NCBI GenBank assembly: GCA_028277985.1
Contig: JANQFG010000216.1
Location: 1 to 51,857 of the forward strand
Direction: 5' to 3'
Source: a bacterium
GTDB lineage: Bacteria; Desulfobacterota; DSWW01
DNA length: 51,857 nt
Below are positions 17,056 through 25,878 of the stretch, piece by piece (positions within the stretch are counted from its first letter, which is position 1; the number at the start of each line of letters is the position of its first letter). The position numbers were made by a program, and so were the translations under genes. Under the pieces are notes generated by a model, which was given only the letters and a program-made list of their open reading frames with translations, ran no database searches and was not told the DNA's origin.

Positions 17056-18978
17056 CTAATCGTGAAGAGATCCGGGCGGCAGGGCTCGAAGGTCCGCGTT
17101 GAGGCGAATCTTTCTGTAAATCCGCAGTCGAAGCCCGGGGCGTATTGGGCGACGGCTGTCCAACTGGTTCCATTGAGAAATTTGAGCTACGGTCACTTCG
17201 AACTCCCGGGCGATCTCCCACAGGTTGTCCCCGGGCTTGACGGTGTACCAGATCTCTTCACCCACACCCTCCGCAGGTCTTCCCTTGGCAACAAGCGGCG
17301 GGTTCTGCGGTGTAGGCCCTTTCAACCAGACGACGATCTTCTGGCCAGGGCGGATACGGGATGAGTTGTGTTTTCGGTTCCATTTTCGCAGGGAGGAGAC
17401 GCTGACCCCGTACCGGTGGCTGATGAGCCAGAGGGAGTCCCCTTCCTGCACCACATGAACCACCTTTCGGTAGCCCCTTCCCGACAGGTCCGGCAGCTTG
17501 ACCGGCTTCCGGGTCCGATTCGCCCGTGCGGTGACCTTGTAGCTCGCCGGGAGGGGGATGATCAGGCTCTTGCCTTCCCGTATCGAATGCCGACTCTTCA
17601 AACGGTTCATCGCCATGATGGAGTTCACAGAGATGCCGTAGTGCACTGCGATGTGCGACAAGGTTTCGTTCTTGCGAATCCGGTGCCTTCGAAAGGTGAG
17701 CCGTTTCGCCGGATCGAGCCGGGCGTAGTAGGCGAGAAAAGCCTCTTTGGTGCCGAGCGGGACCTTCACTTCGTAGTTCGGGTAGTCGGGAGGTGTGCAC
17801 CCCCGCCGAAGCTGGGGGTTGAGCTTGTTCAGCAGACCCAGGCTCTTTCCGCACCCTTTTGCGACAACGGCCAGATCCGTGGCGTCGGGCAGAGGGACCG
17901 TTTCGTAGAGCAGGGGGGCATCGTACTCGATCCCTTCGAGGCCGAATCGGGCGGGATCCTTGGCAATCGTCAGTGCGGCAAGATACCTCGGAACATAATT
18001 CTTGGTCTCACGCCGGAGATACCGGTACCGGGAAAGGTCCCAGAAGCACGTGCTGTCATATTTTCGGATCGCCCTCTTGAGCTTGCCTTCTCCCGCGTTG
18101 TAGGCCGCGGCCGCGAGATACCAGTCATCGAACAGGCCGTACAGGTCCTTCAGGTAATGTGCGGCCGCACGGGTCGATTTCTCCAGATCCCGTCGCTCAT
18201 CGATCCACCAGTTGATGACGAGTCCGTACCTTCGGCCCGTTGCAGGGATGAATTGCCAGATGCCCATCGCCTTGGCCCGAGAGTAGGCATACGGGTTGAA
18301 CCCGCTTTCGATCAGGGCCAGATAGACCAGGTCTTCGGGCAGGCCTTCCTCGCGGAGGATCTGCTTCATCCTCTGTGCGTAGCGGCCAGAACGGCGCAGG
18401 GCCCTCTTGATCCATTCCCGCTGCCGGCCCTCGAACAACTCGATAAAGGCCTCGACCCTTTCGTTGTTCACAACGGGCACGGTGGGCGAGTCGTTCCGGC
18501 CGGTTTCCGATTGATCCAGCTCGGACAGGAAGCTCACGTCTTCCGCCTCTCCCGGGGGGGGCTGCATCTCCGGGTGAAGGCTCGCTTTGTCTTCTTTCTC
18601 CTCTCCCGCACCCTCCTTGCCGGGCCCCTGGGCCGAGGCAAGGACCAACCCGGGGATCCGGCCATGAGGAAGCTCCTCTGTCGCTTTCTCATGGGGGTGT
18701 CCCGGCCATGTAAATGTTCCTTTCGTCACATTTTCATGGGGGTTCCCGGGCCATGAAGATGCTCCTGTCGTCACATTTTCATGGGGGTTCCCGGGCCATG
18801 AAGATGCTCCTAGTGTCGCATTTTCATGGGGGTGTCCTTGCCATGAGATAGCTCCTGACGTCGCTTTCTCATGGGGGTGTTCCGCTGCAAAGGATTGGCG
18901 CGCGGGTGAGGCACAACTGCCTAGAAGGATGCCGAAAACGAAAACCCAGCAAAGCAGGTTTCTCAGGTGTTTGGCCAT
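17056..18978 (-). CDS. MltD-like lytic transglycosylase lipoprotein with three LysM domains and a repeat-derived insert
   Basis: This 640-residue peptidoglycan lytic transglycosylase has a lipoprotein signal peptide (residues 1-21, lipobox LGSC, Cys22). An unusual segment (34-106) of five 15-residue repeats follows, each reading roughly [HN]PHENVTTGASSWPG. After an acidic linker comes the catalytic SLT domain, with the catalytic glutamate at Glu224 in LALIESGFNPYAYS and then MGIWQFIPATG and YNAGEGKL. Three LysM peptidoglycan-binding modules lie near 430-480, 505-555 and 576-625. The repeat segment is encoded by 45-bp DNA repeats also present in the intergenic region upstream. The last repeat has a 1-bp deletion that changes frame. 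It is probably outer-membrane anchored and remodels the cell wall. Confidence 0.9.
   Translation of the reverse strand: MAKHLRNLLCWVFVFGILLGSCASPARQSFAAEHPHEKATSGAISWQGHPHENATLGASSWPGNPHENVTTGASSWPGNPHENVTKGTFTWPGHPHEKATEELPHGRIPGLVLASAQGPGKEGAGEEKEDKASLHPEMQPPPGEAEDVSFLSELDQSETGRNDSPTVPVVNNERVEAFIELFEGRQREWIKRALRRSGRYAQRMKQILREEGLPEDLVYLALIESGFNPYAYSRAKAMGIWQFIPATGRRYGLVINWWIDERRDLEKSTRAAAHYLKDLYGLFDDWYLAAAAYNAGEGKLKRAIRKYDSTCFWDLSRYRYLRRETKNYVPRYLAALTIAKDPARFGLEGIEYDAPLLYETVPLPDATDLAVVAKGCGKSLGLLNKLNPQLRRGCTPPDYPNYEVKVPLGTKEAFLAYYARLDPAKRLTFRRHRIRKNETLSHIAVHYGISVNSIMAMNRLKSRHSIREGKSLIIPLPASYKVTARANRTRKPVKLPDLSGRGYRKVVHVVQEGDSLWLISHRYGVSVSSLRKWNRKHNSSRIRPGQKIVVWLKGPTPQNPPLVAKGRPAEGVGEEIWYTVKPGDNLWEIAREFEVTVAQISQWNQLDSRRPIRPGLRLRIYRKIRLNADLRALPPGSLHD
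18661..18884 (-). repeat. Coding array of a 45-bp palindromic repeat
   Basis: Five units lie inside the transglycosylase gene, with unit starts at 18661, 18705, 18750, 18795 and 18840. The period is 45 bp except for a 44-bp last-translated unit. In the gene's sense orientation each unit has an arm CCATGAAAATG, a conserved loop around GCGACGNYAGGAG, and a partner arm CATTTTCATGG. Arm variants CATGAGAAAG and CTATCTCATG change together. The 45-bp unit equals 15 codons. Confidence 0.9.
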
Positions 18979-19175
18979 GTTGTCCTATTTCCAGACCAGC
19001 AGGATGGGAGCAGGGGCCCCTGCCATGAAAGAGACTATCGATAACCTTGTCTTCTTATCGGATGATCGCCGGGAAAAGCTAAGCCCGCATCAGGGTGCGG
19101 GCCGGGGTGTTCGGTGCCCCCTCCGGTCCGATTTGAAACCTTGATATACTAGATCGGCGCGGCGAAAACAACCCC
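18979..19175. other. Spacer between inverted repeat arrays, with hairpins
   Basis: This probable promoter and leader of the lytic transglycosylase contains a perfect 14-bp palindrome GCAGGGGCCCCTGC (19010-19023). It also has a hairpin GCCCGCA-TCAGGG-TGCGGGC (19083-19102), which on the minus strand is followed by TTAGCTTTT. That hairpin could terminate upstream transcription or attenuate the transglycosylase. No gene is supported. Confidence 0.5.
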
Positions 19176-19435
19176 CATAAGATGGCGACGACAGGAGCTA
19201 TCTCATGGCAAGGACACCCCCATGAAAATGCGACGCTAGGAGCATTTACATGGCCGTGAAACCCCCATGAAAATGCGACGCTAGGAGCATTTACATGGCC
19301 GTGGAACCCCCATGAAAATGCGACGGCAGGAGGATTTTCATGACCGTGAAACCCCCATGAAAATGCGACGCTAGGAGCATTTACATGGCCCGGGAACCCC
19401 CATGAAGAAGGGAGAAAAGTGCTCTTCTATGGGGG
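19176..19435 (+). repeat. Intergenic inverted array of the 45-bp palindromic repeat
   Basis: Five units start at 19176, 19221, 19266, 19311 and 19356 with an exact 45-bp period, plus a partial one at 19401. The sequence family is the same as in the coding array but in opposite orientation. The stretch around 19192-19240 is almost identical to the start of the coding array. Each unit can fold into a hairpin of about 12 bp with the AGGAG sequence in the loop. The last partial unit forms a bulged 12-bp stem with the 3' end of the DUF488 gene (19396-19436). Confidence 0.9.
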
Positions 19436-20023
19436 CTTTCTCTTCACGTACGCGATATTCTGTCCCTGCAGATCGTACGCCTTTTCCAGGAGTGGGTCGG
19501 GATCCTGGCCTCCTCCGAAGAGATCCGGTTCTATTTCAAGCCGATCCAGCAGCCTTTCCTCCAGGTCCGTGTGGAGTTCCAGGCTGCCGTCCTCCCGGAT
19601 GTGCCGAATGGAAACCCCTTCTTCTCGAAGATGGCGGCAGACCAGGATGGCTCGATGGCACTCGAGGGGGTCCCGTTCCGCACACATCAGTGCGATCCTG
19701 TACCGCTGCATGCCCTCCCGCACGCGCTCGAGGCCTTCCTGGAAGATCGGGAGGTTGGCAATGCGGCCGTAGTCTGCGCGGCCGTCTACGTAGCAGGCGG
19801 TTTCCACTCGCCGTGCGCCCAGTTCCCTGCCGAGAAAGACGTAGGCGATTTTCGCCTTCTTGAGGTCGGCGGCGAGCACCTGCTTGTTGAATTGCGGATG
19901 AACCCTGGAGATCGGGTGGGAACGGACATCCACGAGGGCGTTGATGCCCCGGGCGCGAAGGAGTCTCTGGAAGTCGAAGATCTTGTGGTTGGAATGCCCG
20001 ATCGTGAAGAGTTCCTTCTTCAT
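19427..20023 (-). CDS. DUF488 family protein
   Basis: This 198-residue DUF488 protein starts FTIGHSNHKIFDFQRLL and continues with ALVDVRSHPISRVHPQFN, the family signature. A cysteine motif follows in MCAERDPLECHRAILVCRHL, reminiscent of an active-site or metal site. The biochemical role of the family is unknown; it often accompanies DNA-repair or mobile genes, but no such partner is here. Its stop codon lies in the stem of a strong hairpin formed with the adjoining repeat unit, and the 45-bp repeat array begins immediately downstream. Confidence 0.88.
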   Translation of the reverse strand: MKKELFTIGHSNHKIFDFQRLLRARGINALVDVRSHPISRVHPQFNKQVLAADLKKAKIAYVFLGRELGARRVETACYVDGRADYGRIANLPIFQEGLERVREGMQRYRIALMCAERDPLECHRAILVCRHLREEGVSIRHIREDGSLELHTDLEERLLDRLEIEPDLFGGGQDPDPLLEKAYDLQGQNIAYVKRKPP

Positions 20024-20226
20024 GTCGGAAGCATATCACAACTGCACAGGCGCTGGGAGCCGGCTCCTTGTTCCTGACACGGATAACAGTTAAAATGGAA
20101 AGCTTGGCTCGCTGTCATTCCATCTGCTGCAGTGAAGTCCCTTCCGGGTAGACAGACAGTAATGAGTCGCAGAACCGTCCTGAAACACAGCGAACTTCCG
20201 AGTCACCCCACGAGAGGACGAGAAAA

Positions 20227-21234
20227 TTGGAGCCATTTCCAGAGGTTGAAAACGTCTGTGCAGTCGCGATCGATTTGGCCGACTACTCCGATCTGAGAAC
20301 AGCCAATGTCTACGCCGTCGGTTCGGGGCCGATGACCCTGATCGATGCTGCTCCCAAGTTCCCGGGATCCTTCGAGATCCTGAAGATTCAGCTCGAACAG
20401 GCAGGACGCAGTCTGTCCGACATCGAGAGGATCATCTTCACACACGGCCACGTCGATCATTTCGGGCTTGCGGCCCTGATCCGCGAGGAGGTCGGTCACC
20501 CGATCCCATGCTTCATCCACACCGAGGACGCGTGGCGGGTGACGGCAGAAATCTACCACGAGGAGATGTTCGATGAGGCGGGAGAGCGACTCATGGCCCT
20601 TGTGGACATGCCTCCGGACGAAGTGGCAAAGATCCAGGAGCGCTTCTCCCTTTTCGCCATGCTCTGCGATCCGGTCTTCGATGTGAAGATGATGGAGGAC
20701 GGCGATGTCTTCGAAGGCGAGGACTATGCGCTCAGGGTGATCCATACACCGGGGCACACACCGGGAACCTGCTGCCTGTATGAGACGAGCCAGAAGGTTC
20801 TCTTCAGCGGTGATCACATCATCGGGCACATCACTCCCAACCCGCTGTTCGAGCTGCGAAAGGACACCCTTCGGAATCCAGACTACCTGAGCCTGAAGGA
20901 GTACATCCGGTCTTTGGAGAAGGTCAAAGACATGGACGTGAGGTACGTCTTCCCGGGACACGGGCAGTATGTGGAAGACCTGCCCGATCTGGTCGAGAGC
21001 TACAGGTGGCACCACCGGGAACGGATGGATCGGATCTGGACGGCGCTGAACAAAAAGTCCCGTCCCCTCTACCATATCATCGACGAGGTCTTTGATTTCG
21101 TTCCCGAGTACGACGGCTTTCTGGCCATATCGGAAATCATGGTCCATCTGGAGCTGCTGATCGAAGAAGGTCAAGCGGAGCTTGCGGATCCGGGGCCGCC
21201 TGCCTACTACAGGGCGATCCGGCGTGATCGGTGA
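20227..21234 (+). CDS. Metallo-beta-lactamase-fold hydrolase
   Basis: This 335-residue MBL-fold hydrolase has the zinc-binding HxHxDH motif at IIFTHGHVDHFG (His73, His75, Asp77, His78), further ligands in HTPGHTPGTCC and FSGDHIIG, and a final VFPGHG. The architecture, with a helical C-terminal region after residue 255, resembles LACTB2/thioesterase-like relatives. The gene begins with TTG at 20227, supported by GAGAGGACGAG just upstream; no in-frame ATG is available. It stands alone, convergent with the Bat operon. The substrate cannot be assigned. Confidence 0.85.
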   Translation: MEPFPEVENVCAVAIDLADYSDLRTANVYAVGSGPMTLIDAAPKFPGSFEILKIQLEQAGRSLSDIERIIFTHGHVDHFGLAALIREEVGHPIPCFIHTEDAWRVTAEIYHEEMFDEAGERLMALVDMPPDEVAKIQERFSLFAMLCDPVFDVKMMEDGDVFEGEDYALRVIHTPGHTPGTCCLYETSQKVLFSGDHIIGHITPNPLFELRKDTLRNPDYLSLKEYIRSLEKVKDMDVRYVFPGHGQYVEDLPDLVESYRWHHRERMDRIWTALNKKSRPLYHIIDEVFDFVPEYDGFLAISEIMVHLELLIEEGQAELADPGPPAYYRAIRRDR

Positions 21235-21270
21235 AAGCCGCCGATTTGCTTGCCGGAATAACCGCCGATT

Positions 21271-22152
21271 CTAGTTGCGAGGTTGTTGGCTGTCCCGATC
21301 ACGCCCTGCTTGATCCCGGGCCAATGCGACCCGTCCCGTTGACGCGGCCGCCAACCATCCCTTCTTTCCGTCCGCCAGAGTGATCTTCCACCACCCCTGC
21401 TCCTGATCCAGGATGCGGAATTCCGCGCCCTCGTGAAGCACGAACAGGGTGGTGTCGTTCCGGCTGAATCCGGCCCGCACAGGGGCTTCGTCCTCCAGGA
21501 GGACGCCACCGTCGTTCCGAAAGCTTTCCGTGTACTTGAACCCTGCAGAGATGCCGAGAACCAGGCTCAGCATGAGAGAGAGCCAGAGGCTCCACTTTGC
21601 CCATTCGCTGTTTCTGTACAGGGTAAATATGGCCGAGGCCCAGAAGAGGAGATTGAAGAAGATGAAGGCGATCAGGAGTTCCCATAGATTCATCCCGAAG
21701 TACCAGAAGGCAAGGGTGTTCCAGAGGGAAGGCGAGGCCTCTTCGATACGGTCCTTTGTGAGGGAGCGGGCATACTGGAGGTTGGCGTTCAGATCCCCGT
21801 CCCGGGGCAGGAGCACTCTCGCCTTCTTATAGGACAGAATCGCCTTGCCGAGCTCCCCAAGGCGGATGTAGGTATTCCCCAGGTTGAACAAGACGTGCCC
21901 ATTCAGATGGCCCCCCGCGACGAGGATTTCGTACAGGTCTCGGGCTTCCTCGTACCGGTCCTCCAGGTAGGCCTGATTGGCCCGGAACAGGAGGGCATGA
22001 AGATCATCCGCATCCTGGACCGCCCGCTCCTGACTCGGGCGCGGTTCCGTTTCCGCCAAGAGGTGGGAAGAAGGGGCCAAAAACAGAAGAAAAACAAATG
22101 TCCAGAGCCGACAGAGCCGTCTCGATGTCTTGTTGAAAGGTGGTCGGTTCAA
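21271..22152 (-). CDS. batE: BatE-like TPR/SH3 membrane protein
   Basis: This 293-residue last gene of the Bat operon has a signal sequence, TPR repeats (about 45-125: RANQAYLEDRYEEARDLYE, NLGNTYIRLGELGKAILSYKKA), two membrane helices (about 150-200) and a C-terminal SH3b-like domain (APVRAGFSRND...EQGWWKITLADGKKGWL). It seems to start at TTG 22152 with GGGGGG upstream. It lies 21 bp after batD. Bat proteins are membrane and periplasmic factors linked to stress tolerance in Bacteroides and Leptospira; their exact role is unsettled. Confidence 0.82.
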   Translation of the reverse strand: MNRPPFNKTSRRLCRLWTFVFLLFLAPSSHLLAETEPRPSQERAVQDADDLHALLFRANQAYLEDRYEEARDLYEILVAGGHLNGHVLFNLGNTYIRLGELGKAILSYKKARVLLPRDGDLNANLQYARSLTKDRIEEASPSLWNTLAFWYFGMNLWELLIAFIFFNLLFWASAIFTLYRNSEWAKWSLWLSLMLSLVLGISAGFKYTESFRNDGGVLLEDEAPVRAGFSRNDTTLFVLHEGAEFRILDQEQGWWKITLADGKKGWLAAASTGRVALARDQAGRDRDSQQPRN

Positions 22153-22173
22153 AATCCCCCCCGATTTCGGGGT

Positions 22174-24024
22174 TCAGAGTCGCTTGTCCATCCGCGCGAG
22201 CAGCCTCTGAGCCTTCTTGAATCGTTCCTCTCGCGCGCCCGCATCCATCCGGGTCGACACATACTGGTCGTACTCGAGTTCCTCCAGGAATCCGCGAACC
22301 TCCCGAGACTCGCCCTCCCCGATCCCCTTCTCCCTCAGGCACCGCTCTATCTCCACCGGGGTGTAGGCCAGGGTGTTCAGATTCAGCTTGTCGCCGACCA
22401 GGCCCTTCAAGCTCCTTGACAGCAGGCCGAAGTACTCGTTGTCTTCGGGTTGGCGGATCCGTCTTCTCGCCTCCTTGACGATGCGGTTGGCCGTCTTGCG
22501 CGCCTCTTTCCTCCGCAGGATGTGATGGTCGGTCTCTAGGCGCTCCTGCCTCCTCTTCCTCCCATAGCTGATCAGGAAGAAACACGGAGGAAGCAGTAGG
22601 CTCGCGAAGGCTGCGTACAGGCCGGTCCCGGATGGGATCTGGCTTCTTGCGCCGGCAAGCCCGGTATGAATCGGCAGTATGTCCTTGCCCAGGATCTTGA
22701 TCGAGCTCTTTGAACCGGGAAGGCCGCCGGCCGTAACCAGATGGAGGGATTCGGTTTCGCCGTTCTCTTCCACCGTGAGCGTTATGGGGGCTGTGCTGGC
22801 GATCCGATAGGAGCCCTTTTCCGGATCGAAGTACGGCACTTCCTGAGGAGGTATCTGGAGGATTCCCTGCTCGATCGGCACGAGCGCCTTCTTGAACACT
22901 TTGGTCCCGTACAGCGCATCTCCCCGGACCGAAAGCTCGAAGGTCGGCTTGTCCGGGTAGACCTTGAAGCCGGGCATGTCTTCGGGCGAGAGCGTGACCA
23001 GATCTCTCAGGTTCCCCTTGCCCTTTACCGTCACGGTCAGGGTCGTCGAGTCGCCCGCCCGTAGTCGCTGTTCCCCGGTCTCCGCGTGGACCGAGAAGGA
23101 TCCGACCAGACCCTCGAAGCCCGCGGGCCTTCCCGTCTGGGGCAGCGGTCGGATCCGGAGCGGAATGGGGGGTGCGCGAAGGTTCTTCGTCACGGTTTGT
23201 GCGCGGCTGCCGAAGAAGGAGCTGCCGAAGAAGCTGTCGGTTCCACGAGACCTTCCCTTGCTCTGGATGACCAGTTTGCACGTGAGTATGCTTTCCCCGA
23301 TCTGGTCCGGGGAATCGGAAAGTGGGTAGAGCGCCTTCTTGAGCTCGGTAACGGCATAACGTTGGCCGTTGATCACCTTCTCGTATTGCCTCTCCTTTCC
23401 CAGATCCTCCATCCAGAAGCCTTGAAACGAAGGGGGATCCCATTGAGCCTCGACGGACTGGACTCTTCGGAGGAACCGGAAGGTGTAGATGATCTGCTGC
23501 TGGGCATAAGGATTCGTCACATCCACATGCTGGGTAACAAAGGCCATCGGGCGCGCTTCCGCGGAAGACGATGCCGGGAGAATCTTGACCGATATGGGTT
23601 GGCTCTGATAGGTGCGGCCCTTTTTCTGCAGCCGGACCGGACCGATGGTGAAGATGCCGGCCCTTCTGGGCGTCAACATGTAGGTGACTTCCACCGAGGT
23701 GCTGATCGAACCGTTTACGATCTTGGTCTGCGAGGAGCTTCCGCCCTTGGCTACATGAAAATCCGGCAGAGGCGGTAGCGTAGGGTCGTCAGAGAGCCGC
23801 CGCTGCCCGGAGATGGAGACCGTAAGGAAGATCTGGTCCTCCAGGGTGGCTTCCGTCTTGTCCACCCAGGCGCGAACCTCGAAAGCGTCCGATTTCGCAG
23901 CCGCACCTGTAACCGCAAGGCCGATCACGGCAAGGGCGAGCAGCAGGCGGATCCGGCGATGGAGGTTTCCTCCCATGCTTGACCTGACGGCTCTTTTGGA
24001 GGTTGTCTGAATGGGTTGAACCAT
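22174..24024 (-). CDS. batD: BatD family protein
   Basis: This protein has 616 residues from ATG 24024. A second ATG at 23976 gives a cleaner signal peptide (GGNLHRRIRLLLALAVIGLAV) and is a real alternative. The exported N-terminal part is beta-rich with the BatD/BtlA pattern (DQIFLTVSISGQ, VTYMLTPRRAGIFTIGPV, RAGDSTTLTVTVKGKGNL, GFKVYPDKPTFEL). A single membrane helix near residue 480 is followed by a charged cytoplasmic tail. It begins 6 bp after the upstream gene ends, so translation is likely coupled. Opposite-strand frames in this region have no support. Confidence 0.88.
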   Translation of the reverse strand: MVQPIQTTSKRAVRSSMGGNLHRRIRLLLALAVIGLAVTGAAAKSDAFEVRAWVDKTEATLEDQIFLTVSISGQRRLSDDPTLPPLPDFHVAKGGSSSQTKIVNGSISTSVEVTYMLTPRRAGIFTIGPVRLQKKGRTYQSQPISVKILPASSSAEARPMAFVTQHVDVTNPYAQQQIIYTFRFLRRVQSVEAQWDPPSFQGFWMEDLGKERQYEKVINGQRYAVTELKKALYPLSDSPDQIGESILTCKLVIQSKGRSRGTDSFFGSSFFGSRAQTVTKNLRAPPIPLRIRPLPQTGRPAGFEGLVGSFSVHAETGEQRLRAGDSTTLTVTVKGKGNLRDLVTLSPEDMPGFKVYPDKPTFELSVRGDALYGTKVFKKALVPIEQGILQIPPQEVPYFDPEKGSYRIASTAPITLTVEENGETESLHLVTAGGLPGSKSSIKILGKDILPIHTGLAGARSQIPSGTGLYAAFASLLLPPCFFLISYGRKRRQERLETDHHILRRKEARKTANRIVKEARRRIRQPEDNEYFGLLSRSLKGLVGDKLNLNTLAYTPVEIERCLREKGIGEGESREVRGFLEELEYDQYVSTRMDAGAREERFKKAQRLLARMDKRL

Positions 24025-24030
24025 AGGAAC

Positions 24031-25878
24031 CTACCAGTCCTTGTCTGTGAACCGGGGACTTCCGCCCAGGGCCTTCTGAACCTGCTTCCTCGCCATTTCC
24101 TTCTGGTCTTCATCCAGGGTGTTCAACCAGCGCTCGGCCTCCTCGGGGCTCATCTCTTTCGACGCCTCTGCCCTCTGCCGGGCAGCGGCCTGCTGCTGCT
24201 CTTCCTGCCCCTGGTCGGGCTGCCGAGCCTGCTCCTGCCGGGGGGATTCGGGCTGTTGCGCAAGTTCCTGCCGGTCACCCTGGGACTCCTGCTCCTGATT
24301 CTCGCCCTGTTCCGACTCGCCCTGCTGGGGCTGAGGCTGCTGGCAGCTTTGGCCCTCCTGGTTCTTCTGCTGTTCCTGCTGCTCCCGTTCCCGGTTTTCC
24401 TCCAGCCTGCGTTTGATTTCCTCGCGCACGAACTCGAGGTTGAAACGCGCGTCCTCGTCCTCGGGGTCCAGATCCAGGGCCTGCTTGTAGTGTGCAACCG
24501 CCTCTTCGAGCTTGCCCTGCCTGTAAGCGGTGTTCCCGAGGTTGTAGAAGGCCCTCTGCTTCTGCTCGGGCTCCCCTGCGCTGGCTACACCCGTGAAGGC
24601 GTCTTCGGCTTCTTCGAAGTTTCGTATCCGGTACTGGGTATTTCCAACATTATATTTCAGCGGAATATCCTCGGGTCTTTCCACCTGAGCGTCGAGAAAG
24701 TCCTCGAGGGCTCCAGCATAGTCCTCCTGCTCGTATGCTTCCTCCGCTTTCTTCATTTTTCCGTAAACCGATTCCGCGTGTGCCTGGCCCGTTGCGGCGC
24801 ATACCGGCCCAAGTCCGGCGATGAGAAACCAGACCGCTTGTTTTCCGAACAGAAACCGCGATCTCTCCTTCCCTTTGGCAGGCAGTCGCTTGCGGTCCGA
24901 CAGAATCGCCTCGATGGAGAAAAGGAGGATGCTTCCGAACAGGAACCATTGAAAACGCTCTTCCCAGCGTCTCTTCTTCGTGCTCTTGAGCTCTCCGGCT
25001 TCCATCTTGCCCCGTATTTCCTCTTCGTAGATCTTCTTGAGGTCCATGTCGCCGCTCACGGACCGTACGTAGCTCCCCCCGGTGGACAGGGCGATCTTCT
25101 GAAGAGCAGTTTCACGAAGCCTGCTCATTACGACCTGTCCCCTCCGGTCCTTCTTGAAATCACCCGCCCCTCCCCGAAGGGGTATGGGTGCGCCGTGCTC
25201 CGAGCCGATGCCGATCGTGAAGATGCGTATTCCCTTCTCCTTGGCCGCCTGCGCTGCTTTCTCCGCCTCGCCGGGGTGGTCCTCACCGTCCGTGATCAGG
25301 ATCAGGGCCCTGGAGGCCCTCCGCTCGGTGGAAAAGGAGCGGGTTGCGGTCTGGATTGCCTGCCCGATGGCCGTGCCGGGCACCGGAATGAGCTCTGTGT
25401 CGAGATAATCAAGAAAAATCCTGAAGGAACCATAGTCCAGGGTCAAGGGGCACTCCAGAAAGGCGGCCCCTGCGAAAGCGATCAGGCCGACCCGGTCTCC
25501 CTGCAGCATATCCACCAGATCCGTGATCTCCCGCTTTGCGCGCTCCAGCCGGTTCGGCTTGACATCCTCGGCAAGCATGCTTTCCGACACGTCGACAGCG
25601 ACGATGAGGTCGACGCCTCTGCGCTTGATCTCTTCCCAGTGGAATCCCCATCGTGGTCTGAGAAAGGCCGTGAGAAGGAGGCTCACGCCGAGCAGGAGCA
25701 TGAGGAACTTGGAGATCTGTCTCCTTCGGTGGACATCGGGCATGAGCCGGTCCCATAGCTCTGTGTCGGCAAACAGGCGAAGCAGCCTGTCCTTTTTCCG
25801 GAAGGAATAGACGGCCAGCAGGATCATGGCGGGGAGGATCCAGAGTAGATAGAGATATTCAAGAGCTGCAAAATTCAT
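24031..25878 (-). CDS. batB: BatB-BatC fusion: VWA domain plus TPR and Gln/Glu-rich tail
   Basis: This 615-residue protein joins two Bat proteins that are usually separate. The BatB half has two N-terminal helices (about 9-24 and 58-73) and a von Willebrand A domain with MIDAS DVSES (Asp96, Ser98, Ser100) and ITDGEDHPGEA. A further helix lies at about 310-325. After a signal-like hydrophobic stretch comes the BatC half: TPRs (about 375-500: AGALEDFLDAQ, FYNLGNTAYRQGKLEEAVAHYKQALDLDP), an extreme Gln/Glu-rich low-complexity stretch, and a conserved tail EEAERWLNTLDEDQKE. Its ATG overlaps the batA stop by 1 nt. Confidence 0.9.
   Translation of the reverse strand: MNFAALEYLYLLWILPAMILLAVYSFRKKDRLLRLFADTELWDRLMPDVHRRRQISKFLMLLLGVSLLLTAFLRPRWGFHWEEIKRRGVDLIVAVDVSESMLAEDVKPNRLERAKREITDLVDMLQGDRVGLIAFAGAAFLECPLTLDYGSFRIFLDYLDTELIPVPGTAIGQAIQTATRSFSTERRASRALILITDGEDHPGEAEKAAQAAKEKGIRIFTIGIGSEHGAPIPLRGGAGDFKKDRRGQVVMSRLRETALQKIALSTGGSYVRSVSGDMDLKKIYEEEIRGKMEAGELKSTKKRRWEERFQWFLFGSILLFSIEAILSDRKRLPAKGKERSRFLFGKQAVWFLIAGLGPVCAATGQAHAESVYGKMKKAEEAYEQEDYAGALEDFLDAQVERPEDIPLKYNVGNTQYRIRNFEEAEDAFTGVASAGEPEQKQRAFYNLGNTAYRQGKLEEAVAHYKQALDLDPEDEDARFNLEFVREEIKRRLEENREREQQEQQKNQEGQSCQQPQPQQGESEQGENQEQESQGDRQELAQQPESPRQEQARQPDQGQEEQQQAAARQRAEASKEMSPEEAERWLNTLDEDQKEMARKQVQKALGGSPRFTDKDW

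Noticed and set aside
19176..19435. CRISPR array
   Set aside because: The repeats are contiguous with an exact 45-bp period and no unique spacers, there is no cas gene nearby, and the same unit is coding in the neighbouring gene.
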